The notes under the pieces are model-generated. The model did no database searches. It had not been told where the DNA came from and was given only the letters and a program-made list of their open reading frames with translations. From Lithodes maja (Eukaryota > Arthropoda > Malacostraca > Decapoda > Lithodidae), in NCBI GenBank assembly GCA_037953745.1, contig JBAKBP010013010.1, positions 1-64,000 of the forward strand: a DNA stretch of 64,000 bases, written 5' to 3'. Within the stretch, counting starts at the first letter, position 1, and every line of letters begins with the position of its first letter. Made by a program: the position numbers and the translations under genes. This document shows positions 1 through 12,600 of this stretch, piece after piece.

Positions 1-329
1 CATACGTCTGGCAACCACCCCCCCGGCAGCGTGGCGCACCGCTACCCTCTCGCTCTGAAGTCTAACTCACTCTCTCTCTCTGAATTCCTATCATCTCATC
101 TATCAACTTCTCTATTGATACTACATATTAAATGGAAGGTCTCGACATGGCTTAAAACAAAACCCACCACTGGTTAGCAAATGACGAGACCTTTGCAGAG
201 ATACAAAGAACATAGTTATACGTTGTCACACTCAATATAAGCAGCCAGCATGGTACACGGTCCGTGACGGTACAGTGGAGTACCAAGGAGTACAATCAGG
301 TTACGTTGCTACGCACTGGGTGCGTCACA
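1..329 (-). repeat. Family A 3' LTR of element A1, cut by window edge
   Basis: This is the terminal part of the 3' LTR of A1. It matches positions 9010-9338 of the complete middle LTR without a difference that I noticed. On the minus strand the LTR begins TGTGACGCACCC at 329. The rest lies outside the window, so its outer flank and target duplication cannot be seen. Confidence 0.93.
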
Positions 330-345
330 GCCCCCCCAAGATTTT
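330..345 (-). other. Polypurine tract of A1
   Basis: A run of seven G on the minus strand, preceded by AATCTT, lies one base from the LTR start. It has the position and composition of the plus-strand primer of LTR retrotransposons. The same tract occurs at 9339-9354 and 38751-38764. Confidence 0.75.
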
Positions 346-609
346 AGATAATCGACCTTAGAAGCATTATCAAAATCTGACAGGCAACCAACCGACCTGC
401 TACCCTTAGCTGCCACTAATTGCAAAAGGTGCACAACAACTGAAGTGTGAATTATACATAAAACACAATATCGCATGCATCATGCTACAACAATAAAGAC
501 TTACAAAACTAAAACAAATTTTCTCGTTTATTTTATTGTTTTATAATCTTTTTGGACGGCGTTATGATAGCCTAATTTTACTCCTGCTCAACCCACACAC
601 CGTGCACGA
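346..609 (-). other. 3' noncoding part of A1
   Basis: About 260 bases between the pol stop codon and the polypurine tract. There is no open frame of useful length, so the element has no envelope-like third gene here. The equivalent segments in A2 (9355-9618) and A3 (38476-38750) are also non-coding. Confidence 0.7.
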
Positions 610-3600
610 CTATCCTGGATCATCAACCCTTGATAGACAATCTGCTATCACGTTCTCACTCCCGGCAATATGCTGAATGTTGAGATTATACTCTTGGAGC
701 ATTAGGGACCACCTGGTCAACCGCATATTCCGATTGTGAAACTGATTTAGGAATTTCAAGGGATGATGGTCCGTATAAATCGTCACTACCGGGCCGTAGG
801 CTGGAACATAAACTTCGAAATGTTTGAGCGACAAAACGATAGCAAGAAGCTCCTTCTCTATAGTCGAGTAATTCCTTTGTGCCGAATTAAACTTGCGAGA
901 AAAGAAGCTCACTGGGTGTTCCAAGCCCTCGGAATCAGTCTGCAGTAACACTGCCCCGGCACCCACACCGCTGGCATCAGTCGCCAGCTGAAACCTCCTG
1001 GAGAAGTCTGGGGCTCTCAAAATCGGATGTGTACACAGCAGGTGCTTGACTAGGTCGAAAGCCCTCTGACACTCCGCAGCCCAACAGAACTTCACTGACT
1101 TCGACAGTAGATCAGTTAACGGTGCTAAGACAGTAGAGTATCCCCGGATGAAGCGCCTATAATAGCCTATCATACCTAGGAACCGCATGACCTGGCGCTT
1201 AGTGGTGGGCCTGGGAAACATATTGATAGCCTGTATCTTGCTCAGGGGGGGGCACACCCGGCCTAACCCGACCACGAAGCCAAGATACTGCACAGTAGCC
1301 TTTACAAACTCGCACTTCCTCAGGTTCACCACCAGCCCAGCATCGTGCAACTTCCCAAACAGGGTCTCTAAGTGCCTTAGGTGATTTTCAAAATTGTCAT
1401 CATACACTATCACGTCATCAAGGTAGACCGTGCAGTTAGGGATTTCGTCACAAATATCGTTCATCAGGTTCTGAAACGTGGCAGGTGCGTTCTTAAGCCC
1501 ATAAGGCATTACGTTACATTGGTAGGTCTTGCCATCTACCACAAAACCACAAACTTGCTTAGCTCGGTCCGACAGGGGTACTTGCCAGTAGCCTTTTACA
1601 AGATCAATTTTAGTAAGGTACTTTGCATTCCCTATCTTGTCCACGCTGTCGTCAACTCGAGGCAAAGGGTAAGGGTTGGTAGTGGTCAAGCCATTTAGCC
1701 TACGAAAATCTATGCAGAACCGCACCTTGCCGTCAGGTTTTGGCTGCAACGTGACGGGTGATGTCCACTTCACATAACCTTCAGTGATCATCCCTCTCTC
1801 AACCATGTACTTTAACTCCTCCCGTAAAGCTGGCAACTTTACCGGGGGCACACGGTAGGGCACTGACTTGAAGGGCACATTATCACCGACGTCCACGTCG
1901 TGCGTTACCTGAGTAGTGAGACCTGGGTGTTCGGCGAAAACAGAGGGGTATGACCCGAACAGGCCTAGGACAGCAGCACCCTGGTGCTCAGGCAGGTGAC
2001 TTACAGCTTGCCTAGCCTCTTGTTCAGTATTCCCCGCCCACTGTTCCGCGGAAATGACACAGTCCCAGCTATCCTCCTCAGCAGCATGACTGTCCCCACC
2101 TCCTTCTCCACCCTGGCCGCTGCAGGCCAGCACAGGGACAGTGAGAGGCTCTGAGGGGCGTCTCACATACTCTTTCATGAGGTTAACATGACATAACTGA
2201 TGTTTTTTTCTACGGTCAGGTGTTGCAACGAGATAATCAAGGTCGGACAGTTTCTTAGCCACCACATACGGCCCAATAAACTTGGCAGAAAGGGGGTGTC
2301 CAGGCAAAGGTAAAAGCAACATTACCTCCTGACCCACCGAAAACTCCCGAAGCTTCACCTTGGCGTCATACTGGTGCTTCATGACCGCCTGTGCATTAAC
2401 CAAGTTATTACCTGCCGCTGCCATGCAACCGATAAGTCTCTCCCGGCTCTCAAGGATATATTTAAGTACAGACACCGGCTTCTCTTCGCCCTCCCAGATC
2501 TCTTTCACCATACTTAAAGGTCCTCTCACATTATGGCCAAAGACTAGTTGATTTGGACTGAACCCCAGGCTCTCTCCTGGGACTTCACGTGCAGCGAACA
2601 GAACATACGGCAGACCCAAATCCCAATCAGTGTCATGTTCTGCACAGTAACAGCGTAGCATACTCTTCAGGGTCGAGTGCCACCGCTCCAAGACTCCCTG
2701 ACTCTCGGGATGGTAGGCTGACGACACTACAGAACATATACCGTGCAACTGAAGGGTTTGCTTGAACAATTTGGATGTAAAATTGCTCCCCTGGTCTGAC
2801 TGCACCTCACGTGGAAATCCATAACGGGAACAGAACAATAATAAGTTTTTAACAACTGCCTTTGCCGAGCCGTTTCTCATGGGGTATGCGTCCGGGTATC
2901 TCGTAGCCACATCCATGATTGTCAACAGGAATTTATTGCCACTACTAGTAGGCGGGAAAGGGCCAACCAAATCTACTACAACTTTGCTGAACGGAGGCCC
3001 GGTGACAGGTATGGGAAACAAAGGTGCCTTCGGGATTGTCTGGTTAGGCTTCCCCGTTGTCTGGCAGGTCGCACACCCAGCCACCCATGCACAGACATCA
3101 GCCTTGACCCCAGGCCACCAGAAAAACCTGCCCAATGCCGCCAATGTTTTTGTTACCCCCAAATGACCCGCCACCGGCACATCATGCGCCAGACACAATA
3201 AGGACTCTCTATACTTATTTGGAACAACCACCTGGTCTACTACCCTCGCACCGCCCTCCCACTTCGATTTGGGGTCTAGAAATCTGCGGTACAATATCCT
3301 GTTGAGCCTAAAGAAATCTCCCGGCTTCGCATCCCCATCTTCCTCCAACTCTATGGCACCATTGCTATAACGAGCTAGGCTAGCGTCTTGCAGCTGCTGC
3401 TCACTAATGTCCCTGGGCGTCAATGCATCAAGATGGTTTTGTAATAAGACATTACCCCGGCTAGTAGGCTCTACTGCCTTAGTGGCTCTCGCTACAGCTC
3501 TTGCCTCACGCGAAGTCTTACCCAACTCTGCCTTGTTACACACCATATCTGGGCCAGAGTCAACTCCCGTGTTTATTATAGGTCCAAGTACCGAATCACC

Positions 3601-5169
3601 GAGAAGTGCAGCAGAATCAATGTCCCTTTTCCTGCCCTTAGCAACCTTCTCCTGATCCTTCCTCCACTGTCCCCGAGGTTGAGTGCTAGGCTGTGCAGGA
3701 GCCGCAGAGCGAGATCGGGTTACCACACAGGCCATCTCATCCTGTTGGCACCTCCCAACCCATTCCCGATTCTCACCATCCACGTCGGCCGCCCTCTCGG
3801 CAACGACTAAGGGTGGAGTCCCGGAAGTGGGCACCGCAAAGTCGTTGCCGAGAAGAAGGTCGACGCCCTCAACTGGCAAACACTCAACGATCCCTACATC
3901 CAGCTCCCTGCACACCTCTCCCACTCTCAACTCCAACCTCACAAGTGGGTATGACCTCGTAGCATTTATACCCTGCACCACAACAACTCTGGCCGCATTT
4001 ATCGGTTTCCCTGTGAAGTTCCTCAACAAAGTTTGCGAAGCCCCCGTATCCCTCAGCAAGTCAACCCTCCGTAGTTCACTCCCCCAGCTCACAAACCCGT
4101 GTCCCCGATGGCTACAGAAAGTGTCCCGGACAGGTGTCGAGCCTTCCGTACGCTTCTTTACCGCGTGTGCCTCAGCTGCTGACAACCTACCCCGGGCAGT
4201 TGCTGCAGCCTTCAGAGACACACCGATACTGTGAACCAATGACACCGGCTTAGCGGGAGTGTTACTAGGGCACTCACGTGAATAATGGCCTAGCTTCTGA
4301 CATTTGTAACATTTCACATCCCCAATGGGCTTCTTCCCTTGTGCGGGCGAAGAAGGGGCCTGACCTTTAGTAAACGGGAGAGGCTTGTGTTTGTAGGTGT
4401 TATTAGGTGCAATGCTTTTAGTGTGGTTATGTGTGTCATAGGATTTGTTATTATCGAAAACTCTGGTGGGTGGGGTATAGCGCCCCTTCTGCCCTGACTC
4501 AGCCCTCTGAGCGGCACCGCAACCACGAATCAATGATAATCTGAGGTCTGCCATCTTGGCAGCCTCCTCTACTGTCTTGGGACATTTTTCCTTAATGTTC
4601 AGCGTTAGATCGGTTCCAGTACATTTGTAAAACTGTTCCAGATAGAAAAGTTGCTTAATTTCCTCAGCCGACTCTGCGTGCTCGGACCGAAACCAGTTAT
4701 TACCTGCATCTGTTAAGTCCCGTGCGTGCTCCATAAAACTGACGTCGCTCTTCTTATTCACGCCACGGAACTTCAATCTATAAGTTTCGGGTTGCAGTTC
4801 GTAGGCCCGGAGCACAGCCTCCTTCACCAGTCCATACACTACACTCTCGTCCAGTGACAGTGCATCGTAGGCTTTCAACCCCTTACCCACTAGACGTGAT
4901 GAAACTAATGCTGCCCATTTAACCTCCGGCCAGTCATACTCACGACACTTCTTTTCGAAACGAGCAAAAAACTCAGTCACTGCTGTCTCATCAAATGCGG
5001 GTACTAACTTAATTAAATGCGAAAGTGAGTCTGTAACCCGGTGCCCACCACCGAGATGACGCCCCGTGGTCTCTACTCTAGACTTCTCGACATCCATTTC
5101 AGCCTGGTACCTGGTTGCATCCTGATTGGCTTGGATTCTAGCAACCTCTATGCGTTCTATACTAGCCTG

Positions 5170-5188
5170 GAGTGCGTTCAGTCTACCC
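5170..5188. repeat. Left terminal inverted repeat of the A1 insertion
   Basis: Nineteen bases, GAGTGCGTTCAGTCTACCC, matching the reverse complement of 6730-6748 with one T/C difference. Confidence 0.88.
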
Positions 5189-6317
5189 TATCAGGCAATC
5201 CTGTTTCTGTTTGAGCAATCCTGTTTATGATCGCGCAGACTGAACGACATTGATAGCCAAACATTGATTCTCGTCGCTGATTGGTCAGTGGCTATGAGCA
5301 CGAAATTCAAATCTTGTTGGCGATGTCTGCAAAGGTTTTAGGCCTGTTACAGTGCTTCTTCGGTCTATTAATTTCAATCAAAGTCAAATGGTTTTGTCAA
5401 ATCAATACATTTTAATATGGGATATTATTATCCATCAATATAGACTATTGGCTAAGGTAGTCACACTGTCAGCTACAGTCAGCAGCCTTGTTCAAGCTCA
5501 AGACAGACAGTAGGCTAGGCTACCATCAGGCTATTATATCTTATAATCTTATTAAGAAATGTTGACAAAGTTATTACGGTCCTTATCTGGCAAAGGTAGC
5601 TCTTTCTTCCCCGTGTAATTTTCAAACAATTCTCCGTTAGTCTATTGGGGAAATAAAAAGTAGATGTTCTTTTCCTGGCGATGTAGGACTATGAATATGC
5701 TAAACTATAGGCCTATAGTTTATATATATTAGCTATGTAGCCAGGCTGAATTAAATAGTAGCCTATATAGGCTATATTATCTCTTCCTGGCAATGTATGT
5801 ATAGGTATACTTTCTTTTCCTGACGATCTATGTGTATATAGGCTATTTGCAAGCCTATATTTATGGAAGGTTCATAAATATTATTTTTTAACCATTAGAT
5901 TACCTTGCATATTTAACTATAGCGTGGATAGGCTACCTTACTAAACATAGCTTAACTGACCTATCATACTTCGATGCAATTATGCCTCAGAAATTGTTTT
6001 TAAGAAATGTAAATAGAGTAATCGATCAATAATAGACAAGCGCCGAGAAACCTGTACAGCAAGCTAGGCTATAACCCGTTAAAATATAGGCTATCATTCA
6101 ATTGGCATAGTAACAACTGTAACATTACCGATATATAACTATAACAATGAAATACAAACCGCATAAAAAACATAATAATCAATCAATAATATAGACAAAC
6201 GCTCAAAAACCTGTACAGCAAGTTATAACCCATTACAATACATCATTGGCATAGTAACATTACCAATATATAACGATACAAATTAAATAATAACTGCAAA
6301 AACAAAAACAAACATTA

Positions 6318-6397
6318 GCTCATCGAGCCTCGAACCCTTGCGAGTAGGCTTATGGATTTAAAAGCGAAGTCGTTACCAACTAGGCTACGCTTACCGC
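6318..6397 (-). repeat. tRNA-like sequence inside the DNA transposon
   Basis: On the minus strand there is an A-box-like GTAGCCTAGTTGGTAACG and, about 35 bases on, a B-box-like GGGTTCGAGGCT. The two lie at the spacing of an RNA polymerase III internal promoter. The T-stem does not pair and the acceptor arm is poor, so it is not a working tRNA. It may be a captured SINE head or a decayed tRNA pseudogene. Confidence 0.4.
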
Positions 6398-6729
6398 ACT
6401 GAAGGCCTGACGAAGTAGCTGTGAGACTTGCGCTCCAAGCTGCTTGTTTTATGTTATATATAGCAAAATGGTCATGATAACTATGATTTTTATAGGTGTG
6501 CCACCTTATAATTGAGATAGCGACACATAAATAACATGGAGGTAGGCTAATTAAGCTTAATTATGATAATATAATGTAGAGGAGAGATTTAGGCCTACTG
6601 TTATGATAGCTTCGCTAGTCACCTCCAGGGAGTGTTAGCGTGATCGCCGTCTGATTGCAAACAATCACAAACGTGATTCGTCGAATCAGAGGCGATCACG
6701 TTCAGTAGAGCTATCCCGTTTGCGTGTTT

Positions 6730-6748
6730 GGGTAGACTGAACGCGCTC
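6730..6748. repeat. Right terminal inverted repeat of the A1 insertion
   Basis: GGGTAGACTGAACGCGCTC, the partner of 5170-5188. A2 sequence resumes right after it with CTGTTGTATCTGAG. Confidence 0.88.
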
Positions 6749-7517
6749 CTGTTGTATCTGAGTCTCCTGCAGCTTAAACTTAGCTAGTTCTAGCTGAAAT
6801 AACATCTCAGGAGACAGGCCTGGGGGGGGAGAGCACAAAATGGGGGATCCACACCGAGACGTGTTTACGGGTAAGCCAGCTTGCCCTTGAGAACCCTCCT
6901 GCTGCATCGTGCTAAGACTCGCTGGCTGAGGGCCCAGCTCAGGGGTAGAGTGGAATGGAGGCTTGGAGGGAACCCCCCAAGACCCCACTCCACCCACCGC
7001 CCCATCGCCATCACCCAACAAACATGCCACCAAATTCTTCTTGGGCCAACTGTCAGGACAGTCCCGCCCCAAAACCGTGGCTAAACAGCGAAGACCGTAA
7101 CAATCAATAGCCTGCAGGCGCTGTTCGGTCAAAGGTGTCTGCAAAAATGCCCGGGCATCCCTCTCTCCACTTATAACACTCCCCTCCCCAAACATCTGTT
7201 GTACTTGCTGGTTACTAGGCTGTACCGTGTTATCCTCCCCCGTAAATGATGAGTCATTAGACATAGTGCTGGTTATACAATTGCTGTTCATAAAAAAAAA
7301 GAAGTGCTTATTACTAATTGCAGTCTCGACTCACAAAATGTTAAAGATGCTTGAATGACTCTACTCTAGACACCCCCAACGAAACAATCTGCAAGTCCAC
7401 CAATACAATAATGACACAATAAAAATTCCTCCAATATGCAAGAAAATTCTAGCCAGCTCTACTAGGTAGCATAGAATAGTTCTCCAAAAAACATGTGATA
7501 GGATACTACTGAATCTT

Positions 7518-7531
7518 GTGCAAGGTCGCCA
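7518..7531 (-). promoter_or_regulatory. Primer binding site of A1
   Basis: On the minus strand TGGCGACCTTGCAC begins three bases inside the 5' LTR. It starts with TGG, complementary to the CCA end of a tRNA. The same site is present in A2 and A3. Insect elements mdg1 and 412 use a similar TGGCGACC site for tRNA-Arg, so an Arg primer is possible but unproven. Confidence 0.7.
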
Positions 7532-7534
7532 TTT

Positions 7535-9338
7535 TGTTACGGCTGGATCGGCAATACATATTCGGGATTCTTGATCGTAGGACAGAAATGGCTTATGTGA
7601 CAACGACACGCTCGATTCCAGTCCCAAATACTATATGCTCCAGACAACAAAAGCACCAACGCCCTACAGAGTTATCGTCTATGGTAACGAGGTACCTTAA
7701 CTCGGCGAAAGTGTACAACAGGGGTAGGCTATGAGGCTAAACTCCCTCAGACATTTATAGGTTACGTTATTACTAAAGAAATGCAATACTCAAGAAACTA
7801 CGTTAATATTAAGCCTCTAATAATGTAGAATAGAAGCAGGCTAAAGGTATGACAGTGAAATGCTAAATGACAAATGTACACGCCTACTTGAAAGCGCGTG
7901 CACTAGAATAACTGTCCCCTACTAACATGCACTAGCATGTAGCATACAAGATGTTCATGATCCAGTAGATACCTAATAATACACATGGAAGGAACATAAA
8001 TAGTAGTCACTTATTGTAATAATGAATCTATACTTGGAATAACTAAAAGGTTGCAGGCAACAGTACTGCGCCGGTAGCCTACTACCGCATAGGCTACTTC
8101 GCTTCTCTCACTCTGTCTCCCCTCTGAGTCCGTACGCGCCCTACGCAACGGAACTCCGGACACAGCAGCAAAACGACAGTGCAGTTAATTGATACATGAA
8201 AGTATTAATAGTGTTGTCTTGTGTGTGAGTAATGTGTACTGTAAAGTGTTACATACATAAACTTAAAGAGAGCTGCAATGCATAGTAAAATAAAGATATA
8301 ACCCACTCATCATCCCCATGTGTTCTAGCTAGCAGGCCAAGTCACAGGAACAACGAGTCCCAGCACCGAAAGCGAGAACCCAGGAAAAGACTGCAGAGAA
8401 CACAAGGACAGATAAATTACGTTACTCTACTATACCGGCACTACGAGCGAGCTGTAGTCTCTGGTACTACACTCGCTCCTGGCTCGGTAGGCAAATCAAG
8501 GCTAAGTCCTCGCCCCTCTACAGACAACTCCTGGGCATGGTCGGGCTCTTACACATGGCACTAGTCTAGTCACAAATTGGATGATGAGCTGGGCATATAA
8601 CTCGTGAACATGTAGAACGTTCACCAACTATCCTCATCAAGAAGATCGCTGTTCACATTAACCCCTTAAATCTAATACATGTAAATATATGCTTGTCCTA
8701 AGAGTAATACGAGAGGTGAGTGCTGAAACTCCTTTAGGACCTCAAGGGAAGGGTATGCATTTAAATAGAGAGAAGAATGAAATGAGAGTAATGTCGTCAG
8801 AGAGAAAGAGTGCAACCGTGAGAAATTGGGAGAGAGGGCAAGGGATGTTAGAATCTCAAAGGTTCTAGGCAACCTGGTCATAGAGCACACAGCGAGCCTC
8901 CAGGCAATGTGCTGTACGACAACATGGGCAGCCCAGACAGCATAGGCAGGCGGCAATGTACTACCAACCCTGTCGCACCTAGCTATAAGCGCAGGGCTGC
9001 CAACCGGTCCATACGTCTGGCAACCACCCCCCCGGCAGCGTGGCGCACCGCTACCCTCTCGCTCTGAAGTCTAACTCACTCTCTCTCTCTGAATTCCTAT
9101 CATCTCATCTATCAACTTCTCTATTGATACTACATATTAAATGGAAGGTCTCGACATGGCTTAAAACAAAACCCACCACTGGTTAGCAAATGACGAGACC
9201 TTTGCAGAGATACAAAGAACATAGTTATACGTTGTCACACTCAATATAAGCAGCCAGCATGGTACACGGTCCGTGACGGTACAGTGGAGTACCAAGGAGT
9301 ACAATCAGGTTACGTTGCTACGCACTGGGTGCGTCACA
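7535..9338 (-). repeat. Family A LTR shared by A1 and A2 (1804 bp)
   Basis: This single LTR is the 5' LTR of A1 and the 3' LTR of A2. On the minus strand it starts TGTGACGCACCC (9338) and ends GCCGTAACA (7535), the usual TG...CA ends. It is flanked by the primer binding site of A1 on one side and the polypurine tract of A2 on the other. It is 1804 bp, the same as 14963-16766, and differs from that copy at very few bases. Examples are G/A near 7686 and G/T near 7952. The near identity means the tandem is recent. Confidence 0.95.
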
Positions 9339-9354
9339 GCCCCCCCAAGATTTT
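9339..9354 (-). other. Polypurine tract of A2
   Basis: Seven G on the minus strand next to the LTR start, identical to the tract in A1 and A3. Confidence 0.75.
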
Positions 9355-9618
9355 AGATAATCGACCTTAGAAGCATTATCAAAATCTGACAGGCAACCAA
9401 CCGACCTGCTACCCTTAGCTGCCACTAATTGCAAAAGGTGCACAACAACTGAAGTGTGAATTATACATAAAACACAATATCGCATGCATCATGCTACAAC
9501 AATAAAGACTTACAAAACTAAAACAAATTTTCTCGTTTATTTTATTGTTTTATAATCTTTTTGGACGGCGTTATGATAGCCTAATTTTACTCCTGCTCAA
9601 CCCACACACCGTGCACGA

Positions 9619-12600
9619 CTATCCTGGATCATCAACCCTTGATAGACAATCTGCTATCACGTTCTCACTCCCGGCAATATGCTGAATGTTGAGATTATAC
9701 TCTTGGAGCATTAGGGACCACCTGGTCAACCGCATATTCCGATTGTGAAACTGATTTAGGAATTTCAAGGGATGATGGTCCGTATAAATCGTCACTACCG
9801 GGCCGTAGGCTGGAACATAAACTTCGAAATGTTTGAGCGACAAAACGATAGCAAGAAGCTCCTTCTCTATAGTCGAGTAATTCCTTTGTGCCGAATTAAA
9901 CTTGCGAGAAAAGAAGCTCACTGGGTGTTCCAAGCCCTCGGAATCAGTCTGCAGTAACACTGCCCCGGCACCCACACCGCTGGCATCAGTCGCCAGCTGA
10001 AAACTCCTGGAGAAGTCTGGGGCTCTCAAAATCGGATGTGTACACAGCAGGTGCTTGACTAGGTCGAAAGCCCTCTGACACTCCGCAGCCCAACAGAACT
10101 TCACTGACTTCGACAGTAGATCAGTTAACGGTGCTAAGACAGTAGAGTATCCCCGGATGAAGCGCCTATAATAGCCTATCATACCTAGGAACCGCATGAC
10201 CTGGCGCTTAGTGGTGGGCCTGGGAAACATATTGATAGCCTGTATCTTGCTCAGGGGGGGGCACACCCGGCCTAACCCGACCACGAAGCCAAGATACTGC
10301 ACAGTAGCCTTTACAAACTCGCACTTCCTCAGGTTCACCACCAGCCCAGCATCGTGCAACTTCCCAAACAGGGTCTCTAAGTGCCTTAGGTGATTTTCAA
10401 AATTGTCATCATACACTATCACGTCATCAAGGTAGACCGTGCAGTTAGGGATTTCGTCACAAATATCGTTCATCAGGTTCTGAAACGTGGCAGGTGCGTT
10501 CTTAAGCCCATAAGGCATTACGTTACATTGGTAGGTCTTGCCATCTACCACAAAACCACAAACTTGCTTAGCTCGGTCCGACAGGGGTACTTGCCAGTAG
10601 CCTTTTACAAGATCAATTTTAGTAAGGTACTTTGCATTCCCTATCTTGTCCACGCTGTCGTCAACTCGAGGCAAAGGGTAAGGGTTGGTAGTGGTCAAGC
10701 CATTTAGCCTACGAAAATCTATGCAGAACCGCACCTTGCCGTCAGGTTTTGGCTGCAACGTGACGGGTGATGTCCACTTCACATAACCTTCAGTGATCAT
10801 CCCTCTCTCAACCATGTACTTTAACTCCTCCCGTAAAGCTGGCAACTTTACCGGGGGCACACGGTAGGGCACTGACTTGAAGGGCACATTATCACCGACG
10901 TCCACGTCGTGCGTTACCTGAGTAGTGAGACCTGGGTGTTCGGCGAAAACAGAGGGGTATGACCTGAACAGGCCTAGGACAGCAGCACCCTGGTGCTCAG
11001 GCAGGTGACTTACAGCTTGCCTAGCCTCTTGTTCAGTATTCCCCGCCCACTGTTCCGCGGAAATGACACAGTCCCAGCTATCCTCCTCAGCAGCATGACT
11101 GTCCCCACCTCCTTCTCCACCCTGGCCGCTGCAGGCCAGCACAGGGACAGTGAGAGGCTCTGAGGGGCGTCTCACATACTCTTTCATGAGGTTAACATGA
11201 CATAACTGATGTTTTCTTCTACGGTCAGGTGTTGCAACGAGATAATCAAGGTCGGACAGTTTCTTAGCCACCACATACGGCCCAATAAACTTGGCAGAAA
11301 GGGGGTGTCCAGGCAAAGGTAAAAGCAACATTACCTCCTGACCCACCGAAAACAACCGAAGCTTCACCTTGGCGTCATACTGGTGCTTCATGACCGCCTG
11401 TGCATTAACCAAGTTATTACCTGCCGCTGCCATGCAACCTATAAGTCTCTCCCGGCTCTCAAGGATATATTTAAGTACAGACCCCGGCTTCTCTTCGCCC
11501 TCCCAGATCTCTTTCACCATACTTAAAGGTCCTCTCACATTATGGCCAAAGACTAGTTGATTTGGACTGAACCCCAGGCTCTCTCCTGGGACTTCACGTG
11601 CAGCGAACAGAACATACGGCAGACCCAAATCCCAATCAGTGTCATGTTCTGCACAGTAACAGCGTAGCATACTCTTCAGGGTCGAGTGCCACCGCTCCAA
11701 GACTCCCTGACTCTCGGGATGGTAGGCTGACGACACTACAGAACATATACCGTGCAACTGAAGGGTTTGCTTGAACAATTTGGATGTAAAATTGCTCCCC
11801 TGGTCTGACTGCACCTCACGTGGAAATCCATAACGGGAACAGAACAATAATAAGTTTTTAACAACTGCCTTTGCCGAGCCGTTTCTCATGGGGTATGCGT
11901 CCGGGTATCTCGTAGCCACATCCATGATTGTCAACAGGAATTTATTGCCACTACTAGTAGGCGGGAAAGGGCCAACCAAATCTACTACAACTTTGCTGAA
12001 CGGAGGCCCGGTGACAGGTATGGGAAACAAAGGTGCCTTCGGGATTGTCTGGTTAGGCTTCCCCGTTGTCTGGCAGGTCGCACACCCAGCCACCCATGCA
12101 CAGACATCAGCCTTGACCCCAGGCCACCAGAAAAACCTGCCCAATGCCGCCAATGTTTTTGTTACCCCCAAATGACCCGCCACCGGCACATCATGCGCCA
12201 GACACAATAAGGACTCTCTATACTTATTTGGAACAACCACCTGGTCTACTACCCTCGCACCGCCCTCCCACTTCGATTTGGGGTCTAGAAATCTGCGGTA
12301 CAATATCCTGTTGAGCCTAAAGAAATCTCCCGGCTTCGCATCCCCATCTTCCTCCAACTCTATGGCACCATTGCTATAACGAGCTAGGCTAGCGTCTTGC
12401 AGCTGCTGCTCACTAATGTCCCTGGGCGTCAATGCATCAAGATGGTTTTGTAATAAGACATTACCCCGGCTAGTAGGCTCTACTGCCTTAGTGGCTCTCG
12501 CTACAGCTCTTGCCTCACGCGAAGTCTTACCCAACTCTGCCTTGTTACACACCATATCTGGGCCAGAGTCAACTCCCGTGTTTATTATAGGTCCAAGTAC

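Larger units (their letters stand above)
5170..6748. mobile_element. Non-autonomous DNA transposon inside A1 gag
   Basis: Alignment with A2 shows about 1.58 kb present only in A1, at the point equivalent to 14179 in A2. The insertion begins GAGTGCGTTCAGTCTACCC and ends with the reverse complement of that sequence with one mismatch, giving 19 bp terminal inverted repeats. The flanks duplicate CTG (5167-5169 and 6749-6751). The inside is AT-rich and holds no transposase-sized open frame, so it is non-autonomous. A 3 bp duplication is usual for PIF/Harbinger elements, but CTG is not their TWA target, so I leave the superfamily open. The outermost base of each end could be assigned differently, which would change the duplication to 1 bp. 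Confidence 0.85.
610..7291 (-). pseudogene. gag-pol: Gmr1-like gag-pol of A1, split by a DNA transposon
   Basis: This copy encodes the same polyprotein as A2 (9619-14718), differing at only a few residues. The first 180 or so codons (7291 to about 6750) are separated from the rest (about 5168 to 610) by a 1.58 kb insertion. From residue 205 of the A2 numbering to the end the frame is open for 1495 codons. It keeps the capsid, the CCHC knuckle CYKCQKLGHYSREC, the protease motif DTGAS, the DD35E integrase, the RT box YLDD and RNase H. The front piece reads past the junction into insertion sequence and stops near 6686. The copy cannot make a complete Gag-Pol unless the insertion is removed. It is clearly a young copy, because apart from the insertion I see no stop or frameshift. 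Confidence 0.93.

Noticed and set aside
346..609. Possible envelope-like gene after pol in family A
   Set aside because: No open frame in the 260-270 bases between the pol stop and the polypurine tract in any of the three copies.
3683..4234. A 183-codon plus-strand frame, also at 12692-13243 and on the opposite strand of A3 at 34851-35402
   Set aside because: It lies antisense to the protease region of gag-pol, and its repetition only reflects the three element copies. Composition is Ser/Thr/Pro-rich with no domain.
7361..7627. Minus-strand frame across the LTR start, repeated at 14804-15055 and 33003-33254
   Set aside because: It spans the LTR end and primer binding site, has no known motif, and is conserved only because the copies are young.
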